Assembly (NCBI GenBank): GCA_038531745.1
Contig: JBCBBJ010000009.1
Location: 1 to 64,000, forward strand
Length of the DNA stretch: 64,000 nt
Direction of reading: 5' to 3'
Source of the DNA: CALLPQ01 sp038531745
GTDB lineage: Bacteria; Pseudomonadota; Alphaproteobacteria; Caulobacterales; Parvularculaceae
Each line of letters starts with the position of its first letter. The first letter of the stretch is position 1. Made by a program: the position numbers and the translations under genes. This document shows positions 8,400-16,338 of the stretch, one piece after another. Under the pieces are notes generated by a model that saw only the letters and a list, made by a program, of their open reading frames with translations, had not been told where the DNA came from and made no database searches.

Positions 8400-9554
8400 T
8401 CAGTTTTGCTGATCGTTATTTTTTCGGGCAGATAGGATGCGGGTCAGAATGGGGCGGCGGGTGGCAACCTCCCGAACGTCGCAAAAACCAGCGGCCTGCA
8501 ACAGGCGCGTGAGAGTTGCCGCGGACCGGGGTTTGCCGCTGCCCATGGCCCAAAGATAAAATCCGAAGTACCCGTCGCCCATGGCCTGCGCTCCCGGGGT
8601 TTGCGCCATGGGCTCGGCAACCAGCAAGTGCCCTCCGGGCGGCAATGCCCGCCACGCCGCACTCAGCAGCGTTTCCACGTTCGCGTCTTCATGGTCGTGA
8701 AGAACGCGGATGAGGGTCACAAGGTCGTATCCCGCCGGCAAGGGATCAGCCAAGAAATCGCCCCCATGGATCGTCAATTGGCTGGCTAGTCCGGCGCGAT
8801 CAAACTGATGCTGCGCTTGGGCCACCACAGAGGGTAAATCAAAAACACCCACATCAAGATCAGGATAGGCACGTGCCAACCGGTGGACAAAGGCCCCCGC
8901 GCCGCCGCCCACATCAAGGGCCCGGCGATGGACGGAAAAATTGATCGCATTCAGGATTTCGTCGCTGATGAAGGCCTGGGTTTGCGCCATCAGCGCGGAG
9001 TAATCGGCGGTGTTCTGATCCGCCGACGCGCCCGTTTTTGTGGCATAGCCCCAATAATTGGCGAGGGCCGTGCCCTGGTGGCGATCACGCAACAGGCCCA
9101 CAGGGTCACCAAGATCCCGGTAGAGCGCCGCATGGTGGCGGACCATGGCAAAAACTGATGCATTGCCAAGAAGCGCAGCGCCATATTCACCAAGGAAGTA
9201 CCGCGTCGGCTTAGAGGCGCAGTCAGACGTGGCCTGCAACAGTTTGAGCGAAACGGCTGCGCGCGCCAGCCGCTCGGCCCCGTCAACGGGAAGATCCGTA
9301 TGGGATGCAATATCTTGCGCGGTCATTTCGCGGTCGCGCAACAGGGTAAACAGATTAAGCTCCACGCAAGCAAAAAGAATTTGTGAATACACAAAACCCG
9401 CACAGATATCGAAGATTTCCCGGGCTTTTTTCTGCGCCATGGGCCGGGTAAGCCGGAAAGAGGCCGCCCAGGTTTGAAATTTTTCACTGGCAAGCTGGCG
9501 GTTGCGCCAATTGATCACCCGTTGGGGAAGAAGACTGCAGGACAGAAAGGACAT
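8400..9554 (-). CDS. crtF: demethylspheroidene/hydroxycarotenoid O-methyltransferase
   Basis: CrtF adds the 1-methoxy group to acyclic carotenoids after CrtC hydration, using S-adenosylmethionine. The 384-residue protein has an N-terminal dimerisation/helical domain (MAQKKAREIFDICAGFVYS) and a C-terminal Rossmann methyltransferase domain with the SAM motif ALDVGGGAGAFVHRLA. It lies 5 bp after crtE and its stop abuts the bchC operators, so it is cotranscribed with crtE and can read into bchC. Confidence 0.93.
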   Translation of the reverse strand: MSFLSCSLLPQRVINWRNRQLASEKFQTWAASFRLTRPMAQKKAREIFDICAGFVYSQILFACVELNLFTLLRDREMTAQDIASHTDLPVDGAERLARAAVSLKLLQATSDCASKPTRYFLGEYGAALLGNASVFAMVRHHAALYRDLGDPVGLLRDRHQGTALANYWGYATKTGASADQNTADYSALMAQTQAFISDEILNAINFSVHRRALDVGGGAGAFVHRLARAYPDLDVGVFDLPSVVAQAQHQFDRAGLASQLTIHGGDFLADPLPAGYDLVTLIRVLHDHEDANVETLLSAAWRALPPGGHLLVAEPMAQTPGAQAMGDGYFGFYLWAMGSGKPRSAATLTRLLQAAGFCDVREVATRRPILTRILSARKNNDQQN

Positions 9555-9559
9555 GGCAC

Positions 9560-10603
9560 TTACCCGCCAACCGCACCGCGTTTCAACAGCTGGCTTGGGA
9601 CGAGGCGACGCACTTGGGCCTGAATCAAGCCCCGTAGATTATCCGCACCCTGACAGGCCGGGACGGCATCGGCAGCATCATCGATGAGATCGCGCAGTTG
9701 CTCTTCGGCGCCATCAAGGCCGAGCGTCAAGACCGCACTTGGCCGTTCATGGAGCGCGTCCTGGCCACCGGGCTTACCCAGTTCCTGGTCGCTCAACATA
9801 TGGTCGCGAATATCGTCGGCAATTTGATAAGCCTCGCCAAGCCGCTCACCCACATGGCGCCAGCACGGGTCACGGTCACCAACCAGCAAGGCACCGGAAC
9901 AGGTTGCCGCCACAAAAAGCGCGCCGGTTTTCGCCTGGTGATAGGCGCGCAGGTCAATCTCGCTTTCGCTTTCCCACGCTTGACCGGCAATGATCCCGGC
10001 GGGCATGCCGACCGCAGCATTAACCGTTTCGATCACGGCAAAGGCATCCTTCAGGGACAAAGCCGGGGCCTTGGCATTGGGGTGCTCAATGTCCGTTGGC
10101 TTGGCATCTTGCGTCTCAAGACCGGTAAAAAGACCACGCGCCAGGGTTTGTCCCGCCAGCACAATCAGCGCGTCACCGGCAAGAACAGCCAGCGGCTGCC
10201 CATACCGTTTGTGTACGGAGGGGATACCGCGGCGTAAATCGGCATTATCGAAACAGGGCAGATCATCATGAACGAGGGAGGCACAATGCATCAATTCAAT
10301 GGCCGCCGCGGTTGCCGTTGCCGCTGGCGCGGCCGGGTCGCCGGAACACGCCGCCACAACCGCAAGACATAATTGCGGGCGCACCCGCGCGCCGCCGGGA
10401 AAGACCCCGTGGCGCATGGCCGAGATCAGCTTTACCGGCACCGTCGACGCGCCAGCGGTTACACCCGATTGAGGCCCTGATTGTATTGATTCGGATTTTG
10501 CTTGAGTGCGAACTGCCGGGGCGAAGGCCGCCAAGGCCCCGCGCGGTTCCACGGTGCGCAACGCTTGTTCCAGCGCTTGCTCGATATCTGCGTGGTTTCT
10601 CAC
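9560..10603 (-). CDS. crtE: geranylgeranyl diphosphate synthase
   Basis: CrtE makes geranylgeranyl diphosphate, the C20 precursor for carotenoids and the bacteriochlorophyll tail. Both aspartate motifs are present: HDDLPCFDNADLRRG (first DDxxxxD) and DDIRD. The 347 residues carry an N-terminal extension of about 50 with a Gln/Ser-rich stretch. The start is GTG, supported by AAGGAG 6 nt upstream. It is divergent from crtC, and the shared control region carries paired PpsR-type sites. Confidence 0.93.
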   Translation of the reverse strand: MRNHADIEQALEQALRTVEPRGALAAFAPAVRTQAKSESIQSGPQSGVTAGASTVPVKLISAMRHGVFPGGARVRPQLCLAVVAACSGDPAAPAATATAAAIELMHCASLVHDDLPCFDNADLRRGIPSVHKRYGQPLAVLAGDALIVLAGQTLARGLFTGLETQDAKPTDIEHPNAKAPALSLKDAFAVIETVNAAVGMPAGIIAGQAWESESEIDLRAYHQAKTGALFVAATCSGALLVGDRDPCWRHVGERLGEAYQIADDIRDHMLSDQELGKPGGQDALHERPSAVLTLGLDGAEEQLRDLIDDAADAVPACQGADNLRGLIQAQVRRLVPSQLLKRGAVGG

Positions 10604-10619
10604 ACCGTCTCCTTCGTGA

Positions 10620-10663
10620 TGTCAGTTTAGATAGACATTTTATAATGTCAAACTACACTGACG
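10620..10663. promoter_or_regulatory. divergent crtE/crtC promoters with paired PpsR/CrtJ operators
   Basis: TGT-N12-ACA at 10620-10637 and a one-mismatch copy (TGT-N12-ACG) at 10646-10663 are separated by exactly 8 bp, as at bchC. On the minus strand a TTGACA and TAAACT 16 bp apart serve crtE. On the plus strand TAGACA (10632-10637) and TACACT (10654-10659), also 16 bp apart, serve crtC. One operator pair would thus repress both promoters. Confidence 0.8.
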
Positions 10664-10691
10664 CGCACGCGCCGCCCGGGAGACCTCGCAA

Positions 10692-11873
10692 ATGCCATCA
10701 CCTGTTACACCGGATTTTGCCTTGCATACCCCCCGGCCACGCCCGGGGCTGACGCTTGTCCATCCGGAGCGGATGGAACCAGCGCTGTTTCCGGGGTTGC
10801 CGCGCAACCGTCCACGCCCAATCTCGCGGGTGTTTGGCCCTCTACCGCGCGAGTTTGAACCTGAAGCCCCGGTGAGTGATTTCAAACGGGCCGATGCTGG
10901 CGTTCTGCAACCCCACGCGCAAAGCCGCTATGGCCAAAGCTTGCGCTTTGATCTGACCGTTGATGCGGACGGCTATGCCTGGTGGTATGTGGATGCGCTC
11001 AGCGATGATGGCCACTATGGTCTGACCATGATTGCCTTTATCGGCAGCGTGTTCTCGCCTTATTACGCATTTTCCGGTCGTCATCAGCCCACGAACCATT
11101 GTGCACTCAATGTGGCGCTCTATGGGCGCAAGCATGGGCGATGGACCATGACCGAGCGCGGCCACCATGATTTGCGCCGCGGGCCGGATTTTTTCAAAGT
11201 GGGGCCGAGCATGCTCACATGGGACGGTCAAACGCTGATCGCCCATATTGACGAATACACCGCGCCCATTCCGCGCCGGGTGCGCGGCACCATCAAGGTG
11301 ACCACACCGCAATTGGGTGACGGGGTCTTTCTGATTGACCCGGCAGGGCGCCATCGCTGGCGACCGCTTGCCCCCCATGCCCATGTGGAGGTCGATTTTT
11401 CTGAGCCCGGCCTCACCTGGACAGGCCATGGGTATTTTGACTCCAATGACGGCGATGAACCGCTGGAGGCAGCGTTCAACTATTGGGACTGGTCGCGCAC
11501 GACGCTAGAGGATGGGCGTACGGCGATCTTGTACAACACCGACCTGCATAGCGGCGCCGCACGGCATGCGGCCCTGCTGGTGGGGAAAGACGCAACCATC
11601 ACCCCGTTTGAGCCGCCGGCAACCCACCGTCTTGCGCCAACCCCCTGGTTTCGGATATCACGCCGTACACGGACTGATAATCCCGCCCAGACCCGCGTGA
11701 TCAAAACCTTTGAGGACACCCCGTTCTACAGCCGCTCCCTTATCGAAACCAAGCTGTTCGGCAAGGTCCGCCGCGGTGTACACGAATCATTATCAGGCAA
11801 CGCGCTGAAACGCCTGAGCACAAAAATCATGCTGCCGTTCCGCATGCCCCGCCGGCCCGGACCTACGCGCTAA
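10692..11873 (+). CDS. crtC: carotenoid 1,2-hydratase (hydroxyneurosporene synthase)
   Basis: CrtC hydrates the terminal double bond of neurosporene or lycopene, beginning the spheroidene/spirilloxanthin branch. The 393-residue product shows the conserved core WWYVDALSDDGHYGLTMIAF and GSVFSPYYAF, and later TWTGHGYFDSNDGDEPLE. GGGAG lies about 10 nt before the ATG. CrtD, which often sits beside CrtC, is not in this window. Together with CrtF it indicates methoxylated acyclic carotenoids. Confidence 0.93.
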   Translation: MPSPVTPDFALHTPRPRPGLTLVHPERMEPALFPGLPRNRPRPISRVFGPLPREFEPEAPVSDFKRADAGVLQPHAQSRYGQSLRFDLTVDADGYAWWYVDALSDDGHYGLTMIAFIGSVFSPYYAFSGRHQPTNHCALNVALYGRKHGRWTMTERGHHDLRRGPDFFKVGPSMLTWDGQTLIAHIDEYTAPIPRRVRGTIKVTTPQLGDGVFLIDPAGRHRWRPLAPHAHVEVDFSEPGLTWTGHGYFDSNDGDEPLEAAFNYWDWSRTTLEDGRTAILYNTDLHSGAARHAALLVGKDATITPFEPPATHRLAPTPWFRISRRTRTDNPAQTRVIKTFEDTPFYSRSLIETKLFGKVRRGVHESLSGNALKRLSTKIMLPFRMPRRPGPTR

Positions 11874-12146
11874 ACTTCCAAATCTCGTTTGGACCGCCCC
11901 AGGGGTGTATGTTCAAACGAAGCGAACGATGACCGCCAGAAGCGGGCGCTAAGCCGATTGACGTCATCAAATGAATCTCGGATCGCAAAGATATTTTCCG
12001 GCGAGAGCGTTGTCGCTGTGGGTATAGCCTTTATCCGAGCACAGCGGTTCTTGGCGGCGCGAGAGGTGCGCGCTATGGCCGTTTTGGGTCAAATACACAC
12101 CCCGGATTACACATAGGTCCTATTCTGCGGTTTTCGCAGGCACGGC

Positions 12147-12344
12147 CTAGGTGGGACGCTTATCCGACACCATCGACTTTCGCACTTGGGTCTCGTCTGT
12201 TTCGGTTTTCTCAAGCGCTTTGTTGGTCTTGCGCAATTCGCGGAAGGCAAAGGCCATCAGAAGCCCGTAAATCACAACCAGCTCCACCACGCCCATATGG
12301 CGGATCACAAAACCAAAAACGCCTGTCTCTGAAACATCAGCCAT
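12147..12344 (-). CDS. small single-pass membrane protein, unknown function
   Basis: The 65-residue product begins MADVSETGVFGFVIRHMG. It has one hydrophobic helix (VVELVVIYGLLMAFAFREL, about 19-37), then a charged Lys/Glu-rich cytoplasmic-type tail. The ATG at 12344 is preferred over an upstream start because GGGAG lies 7 nt before it. It is tail-to-tail with crtC and 70 bp downstream of the last DUF6090-like gene. No family is recognised. Confidence 0.6.
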   Translation of the reverse strand: MADVSETGVFGFVIRHMGVVELVVIYGLLMAFAFRELRKTNKALEKTETDETQVRKSMVSDKRPT

Positions 12345-12393
12345 CGTCCGCTCCCGTTGCCTATAGCCGAAGTTCAACAGAAGAGGCAGGGTC

Positions 12394-12419
12394 GGTCAAG
12401 GTTGGCAAACGGATCAATC
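12394..12419. repeat. 26-bp direct repeat, copy A, at the left edge of the DUF6090 block
   Basis: This 26-bp segment matches 15422-15447 at 24 of 26 positions (differences at positions 8 and 10). It overlaps the last codons of the DUF6090-like gene ending at 12414. The other copy overlaps the last codons of bchO. Confidence 0.6.
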
Positions 12420-13157
12420 GTTAACTGTCTCGGTAAGCCGTTGCCGGATAACGTCAATACGGTCGCTGATTCGTTTGCGCCACAGAATAGTCCCGCTATG
12501 CATAAAGAGGAACTCCTCGGTTGCATCGTGGAAAGCAGGGTCGGAGACCAACGCCTCGAAGTCATATGAGACAATAGACTGTCCCGGCTCGATCAACGCA
12601 AAGGCATCTTCCGTGAGCTGGATATCAGTACTGTAATTGTAACCACGCCTGAACGCCTCAGTAAAAATGAGGCAATACTCCGTGTAAAACTTCTGTGCAA
12701 ACGCGTAACGTTCGAGAAAATCTTGATAATCGACCAGCATATGAAGAAGATCGCGGTCTTGCAGGATATTACCGCGGCCCGAAGACATAAGCTCTGTAAA
12801 CGTACCGGCCCTGTCAGCGCTTGTTTGAAAAGCAGGCCCTAGCAAAAGAGCGCGTTCAAATGCAGCAGTGTCTTTGTCCTTCAGCACGCCAGTCCGCAGG
12901 GATCGCAACACGGTCCGGAGGTCCTCAGTCATCCGCGTGTGGAATGCGAGGCTGCGGTCAGCGTCCTCCTCAATGCGTTCAAAATCATCTCGAAGCCGTT
13001 CAACAATAGCCGCCTCTTCGCGGCGCTCAAACTGGGACGCGTTCCAGTTCGCCACCTGAATACCGATAAACACACCGACCACGACGATGCAGAAATCAAT
13101 AAAAACCGCGAACCAGTTTTCTTTCTCGATATGGGCTTTGATGCGGCGGAAGATCAT
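12414..13157 (-). CDS. DUF6090-like single-pass membrane protein (paralogue 3)
   Basis: Of 247 residues, the N-terminus has a basic start (MIFRRIKAHIEKENW), one membrane helix at about 17-37 and the diagnostic exit motif GVFIGIQVANWN. A long, acidic, probably helical extracytoplasmic domain follows. The arrangement matches DUF6090-type proteins (helix ending in an Asn-Trp-Asn motif), whose function is unknown. The start overlaps the preceding paralogue by 4 bp. Confidence 0.75.
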   Translation of the reverse strand: MIFRRIKAHIEKENWFAVFIDFCIVVVGVFIGIQVANWNASQFERREEAAIVERLRDDFERIEEDADRSLAFHTRMTEDLRTVLRSLRTGVLKDKDTAAFERALLLGPAFQTSADRAGTFTELMSSGRGNILQDRDLLHMLVDYQDFLERYAFAQKFYTEYCLIFTEAFRRGYNYSTDIQLTEDAFALIEPGQSIVSYDFEALVSDPAFHDATEEFLFMHSGTILWRKRISDRIDVIRQRLTETVND

Positions 13158-13894
13158 GGGCTATCCCCTGACGCGAGTGCGTCGCTCGCGTTGCACGGCT
13201 CGCCCAATTTCTGCAAGACGCCGCAGGCGAGCTCCAAAGTTCTCTGGTGCCAATCGAGGTCGATTTCTATGTTCAACGACGCACTGCGTATCCGAACATA
13301 AACGTCGGGAGGCGAAGCGCGCTCCGACAAAGCTGCTGTAAATTCTTCGGAACGTCGCTCCGGGGGAATCGCTGCAAGCCTGCTGACGTACCCGATGGGT
13401 TTGAAATCTTTGTCGGCCCCCTCGTATAAAGCGGCCCCTGCCGTGATATGGCGTACTGACGTGCTTTGAAATTCCATCAGCAAGTCGACGAGGTCAGGGG
13501 ACCCAAGAAGGTCTATATCTCCCTGATTAATGAGCTCCGCAACGGTATTGGATCCACCAGTCGGCGCGTGCCAACCGATCGCCAAGCTGCGATCGGCAAA
13601 CTCTTGGGTTTGTAAATCTATGGTGCCGGACAAGACATCTTCGGCCAGCTCATTAGCCAGATCACGATACTTCGTCACGTTGCGGACATGGCGCGCGATT
13701 TGTGGTTCGATGTCGATGAACTCAGCTGCAAGGCGGGCCTTGATGCTTTCCCCTCGTGCTCGTTCGGCGCGCACGTCGTTCCAGTTCCCAAGCTGGATGC
13801 CCATAAACACACCGACCACGACAATAACGAAATCGATGCCGATGGCCGTCCAGTTCTGGTCTTTGACGTGTTGGGTGATACGGCGGAGGATCAT
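13154..13894 (-). CDS. DUF6090-like single-pass membrane protein (paralogue 2)
   Basis: The 246-residue paralogue begins MILRRITQHVKDQNWTAIGI, followed by the helix and GVFMGIQLGNWND. The C-terminal domain differs strongly in sequence from its neighbours, although the first 45 residues are nearly the same, suggesting old duplication with a conserved anchor. It is 16 bp after the 162-residue gene and overlaps the next paralogue by 4 bp, so the block is probably one transcript. Confidence 0.75.
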   Translation of the reverse strand: MILRRITQHVKDQNWTAIGIDFVIVVVGVFMGIQLGNWNDVRAERARGESIKARLAAEFIDIEPQIARHVRNVTKYRDLANELAEDVLSGTIDLQTQEFADRSLAIGWHAPTGGSNTVAELINQGDIDLLGSPDLVDLLMEFQSTSVRHITAGAALYEGADKDFKPIGYVSRLAAIPPERRSEEFTAALSERASPPDVYVRIRSASLNIEIDLDWHQRTLELACGVLQKLGEPCNASDALASGDSP

Positions 13895-13910
13895 AGGTTT
13901 ATTCCGTACT

Positions 13911-14399
13911 TCATTTGACCGCTGATAATTCGTCCCAGAGCAGGGTGGGCGGCGTGTCGCGGGTCATGTCTTCAACCATATCGACGAATTCTTTATTGAA
14001 ATAAGTTTTGCAAAGCGGCCAGAGCGCCCGGGTCCTTGGGGTGCCGAGCACGAAGTAAATCACCCCGCGATAGGTTTCCCAGGCATCCTTTGTCATCGCC
14101 CCGCTCTTATATTGGAGATACTCGAATTCACGGGCGCGAAGCTGCCCGATCATCCAGAAAAATAGCTGGGTCTTCTCCTCAAAGGTTGGCGTCTCGGGTT
14201 GGGAGGCGATGCGTCCGAGCTCTGGAAACTCAACAAATTTATAGACCCCCGTCTGATCATTGGCGAGCTGAGCCTGTCGCGACTCTGAACGCATTTGCTG
14301 CGCGCCCTGATGCACCTGAATGGTCAGATGGATCAACGTCGCCGCGACAACGATGACGCCGATAATTTGTGCGATGAGCGCGAGCTGTTCGAGGGTCAT
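13911..14399 (-). CDS. uncharacterised membrane protein in the DUF6090-like block
   Basis: The 162-residue product has one N-terminal helix (LALIAQIIGVIVVAATLIHL, about 5-24). A cytoplasmic or periplasmic helical domain with several Trp and Phe follows. It lacks the NWN anchor motif of its neighbours, yet overlaps the upstream paralogue by 4 bp and so is translationally coupled to the same operon. Similar proteins occur in alphaproteobacteria, but I know of no assigned function. Confidence 0.7.
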   Translation of the reverse strand: MTLEQLALIAQIIGVIVVAATLIHLTIQVHQGAQQMRSESRQAQLANDQTGVYKFVEFPELGRIASQPETPTFEEKTQLFFWMIGQLRAREFEYLQYKSGAMTKDAWETYRGVIYFVLGTPRTRALWPLCKTYFNKEFVDMVEDMTRDTPPTLLWDELSAVK

Positions 14400-15166
14400 C
14401 GGACGGTCTCGATTTCAGCGGCGACCATGTCCGCCGTTTCGAGGGTGCGGTCCCGGACTGTGGGGTAGTTGATGATGGCAGCGATGTTCTGGCTAAGGGA
14501 GAATTGCAACATTCCCTGAAGGGCCGGGTTACGCCTGATTTTCTGAAGCATCCCGGCGGCGTCGACGGATTTGAGGTGTTCCGCACACCCGCGTGTCAGT
14601 GTTTCCGTAACGTCATCGACATTTATCCCCCAGCACCCGCTCCATAGAATCCGCGCTGCATCCGGTTCGAAATATTCACGAATCGTCTCGCGAAAGGGCG
14701 GGGATGTCTGGTTGACGATTAAGAAGCTGCGTATCAGTTCATAGGTGATTAAAAGTTCCTCACGCAGGGATTGGTTAGACGGAAACCCGAGCTCGATCGC
14801 CTCACCGAAAGCTGCTTGTTCATAGGAGACGGCCCAGAGTTGTGAAGCATGGAAGAAGTCTATGAGAACGTCCTCGCAATTGGCTGTACACGCCTCATCA
14901 CGCTTCAGAAAGTCGAGCGCGCGCTCGCCTGCTTCGGTGACGATGGTATAATATTCAAGTAAACGGGCCGACCGCGCCGCATTCTGAGCCAGTTCGTCGT
15001 TCAGCAAAACGAGGTAAGACCGTTCCTGCGCCCGACGGCTCCGTTCCTCATTCCAGTTCGCCACCTGAATACCGATGAACACACCAATGACGACGATCAG
15101 AAAGTCAATTCCAACCGCGAACCAGTTCTGATCTTTCACATGATGTGTTATGCGCCGCAGCAACAT
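14396..15166 (-). CDS. DUF6090-like single-pass membrane protein (paralogue 1)
   Basis: The 256-residue product begins MLLRRITHHVKDQNWFAVGI, then the helix and GVFIGIQVANWNEERSRRA. Four Cys lie in the extracytoplasmic part (including a CTANC pair at about 90), which could form disulfides. First gene of the four-gene block running towards 12414. The upstream 275 bp to bchO are non-coding and probably contain the block's promoter. Confidence 0.75.
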   Translation of the reverse strand: MLLRRITHHVKDQNWFAVGIDFLIVVIGVFIGIQVANWNEERSRRAQERSYLVLLNDELAQNAARSARLLEYYTIVTEAGERALDFLKRDEACTANCEDVLIDFFHASQLWAVSYEQAAFGEAIELGFPSNQSLREELLITYELIRSFLIVNQTSPPFRETIREYFEPDAARILWSGCWGINVDDVTETLTRGCAEHLKSVDAAGMLQKIRRNPALQGMLQFSLSQNIAAIINYPTVRDRTLETADMVAAEIETVR

Positions 15167-15421
15167 GCCCGTACCCCCACCAACCCGTGTTCCAGACCTT
15201 GGACGATACCCGAATTCGAAGTCTTGTCACGAGGTTGCTACACGTCAGCATATCGACAGGAGGCGTAAAGACGTAATCTTCTTTAGTGCCGTTATCATCT
15301 AATCCACAGAATTTGCAGGCGCTGATGGCGCGGCACGCTTGCCCGAAACCCTTGCTTGGCGCAGTCGGGTTTCGCCCGTTCCTTGCGGTTACGCGGTAAC
15401 GACAACAAAATGGCCGCACCG

Positions 15422-15447
15422 GGTCAAGATCGGCAAACGGATCAATC
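15422..15447. repeat. 26-bp direct repeat, copy B, at the right edge of the DUF6090 block
   Basis: Matches copy A (12394-12419) in 24 of 26 positions, in the same orientation. It covers the bchO stop and last codon, so bchO remains intact. The pair encloses the whole DUF6090-like operon, as would a duplicated target or recombination site. Confidence 0.6.
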
Positions 15448-16338
15448 ACCAAGCGCTTCATGGACGCCCCGCTGAAGGGCCGCAACGATTTGATCTGGCG
15501 CTTCTTCATGGGCCAGATGGCCAAGACCCGGTAAGGTGATCAGTGTACCCCGGCGTGCCATGGCTGCGCACCGGCGTGCATCGCGTGCGGGCACGGCGCG
15601 GTCTTTTTCCCCACTGACGAAGATAATCGGTACATTAATTGATGACAGTTTGTCTGGCATACGGGTGAGATCCCAATTGGCCATCAACGCCAACGCCCCG
15701 CGCACATGATCCGATGTCGCAAAGAGCCGCTCGTAACAGTCGGTGCTTTGGGCAGGCACAGTGGAGCCGGTCTGCGTGATTAAGCGCTGCACCCGGCGCG
15801 GGTCACGGGCGCTTTGGGCAAAGAACCCCGCCGTAAACGGATTAAAGTGTAACATCTTTGCCATGGCCGGAAACAAATGACGCGCCGGGCCCGGAAAGGG
15901 CAGCAGCGCCCCGTTTATGCTAATCCCTAATCGGCATGTACCGGGCTCCCGCGCCATCATTTCCAGCATGATGGCCGCCCCGGCGGAATGCCCCATGATG
16001 ATATCGGGCGTAAACGCCAAACCATCCAATAATTTTTTAATCGCGGCACTGACCACCGACAGGGTTGGCGCACGATAGCGGTCTGTGCGCGTAAAGCCAT
16101 GCCCCGGCAAATCAAACGCCAGGATGTCAAACTGATCCTTAAGAAGCGGGATCATCCAAGCCCAGCTATGAACCGACGCACCCGTACCATGGATCAGTAG
16201 GAGTTGCGGTTTTTCCCTGGCCCCGGCAAATCGCTGAACATGCCAGTGATAACCGGCAGCCGCAATAAACGCACTGGCCTCATGATAGGGCCAAAGGGTG
16301 CCGTCGCGCGCCCAATCCAATTGCCCCGTTTGGCTCAT
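15442..16338 (-). CDS. bchO: BchO, alpha/beta hydrolase linked to Mg chelatase
   Basis: BchO is a bacteriochlorophyll-cluster hydrolase of unclear reaction, usually next to bchID. The 298-residue product has an alpha/beta-hydrolase fold: oxyanion region LLIHGTGASVHSW, nucleophile elbow MGHSAGAAIM (Ser at about 118) and a C-terminal His in GLGHLAHEE. The start overlaps the bchD stop by 4 bp. Confidence 0.92.
   Translation of the reverse strand: MSQTGQLDWARDGTLWPYHEASAFIAAAGYHWHVQRFAGAREKPQLLLIHGTGASVHSWAWMIPLLKDQFDILAFDLPGHGFTRTDRYRAPTLSVVSAAIKKLLDGLAFTPDIIMGHSAGAAIMLEMMAREPGTCRLGISINGALLPFPGPARHLFPAMAKMLHFNPFTAGFFAQSARDPRRVQRLITQTGSTVPAQSTDCYERLFATSDHVRGALALMANWDLTRMPDKLSSINVPIIFVSGEKDRAVPARDARRCAAMARRGTLITLPGLGHLAHEEAPDQIVAALQRGVHEALGD

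Noticed and set aside
11889..12116. Plus-strand 75-codon frame after crtC
   Set aside because: No ribosome site or recognisable sequence; probably chance in the gap between convergent genes.
15105..15524. Minus-strand 139-codon frame between the DUF6090-like block and bchO
   Set aside because: Overlaps both bchO and the first paralogue in other frames; irregular composition; no ribosome site.
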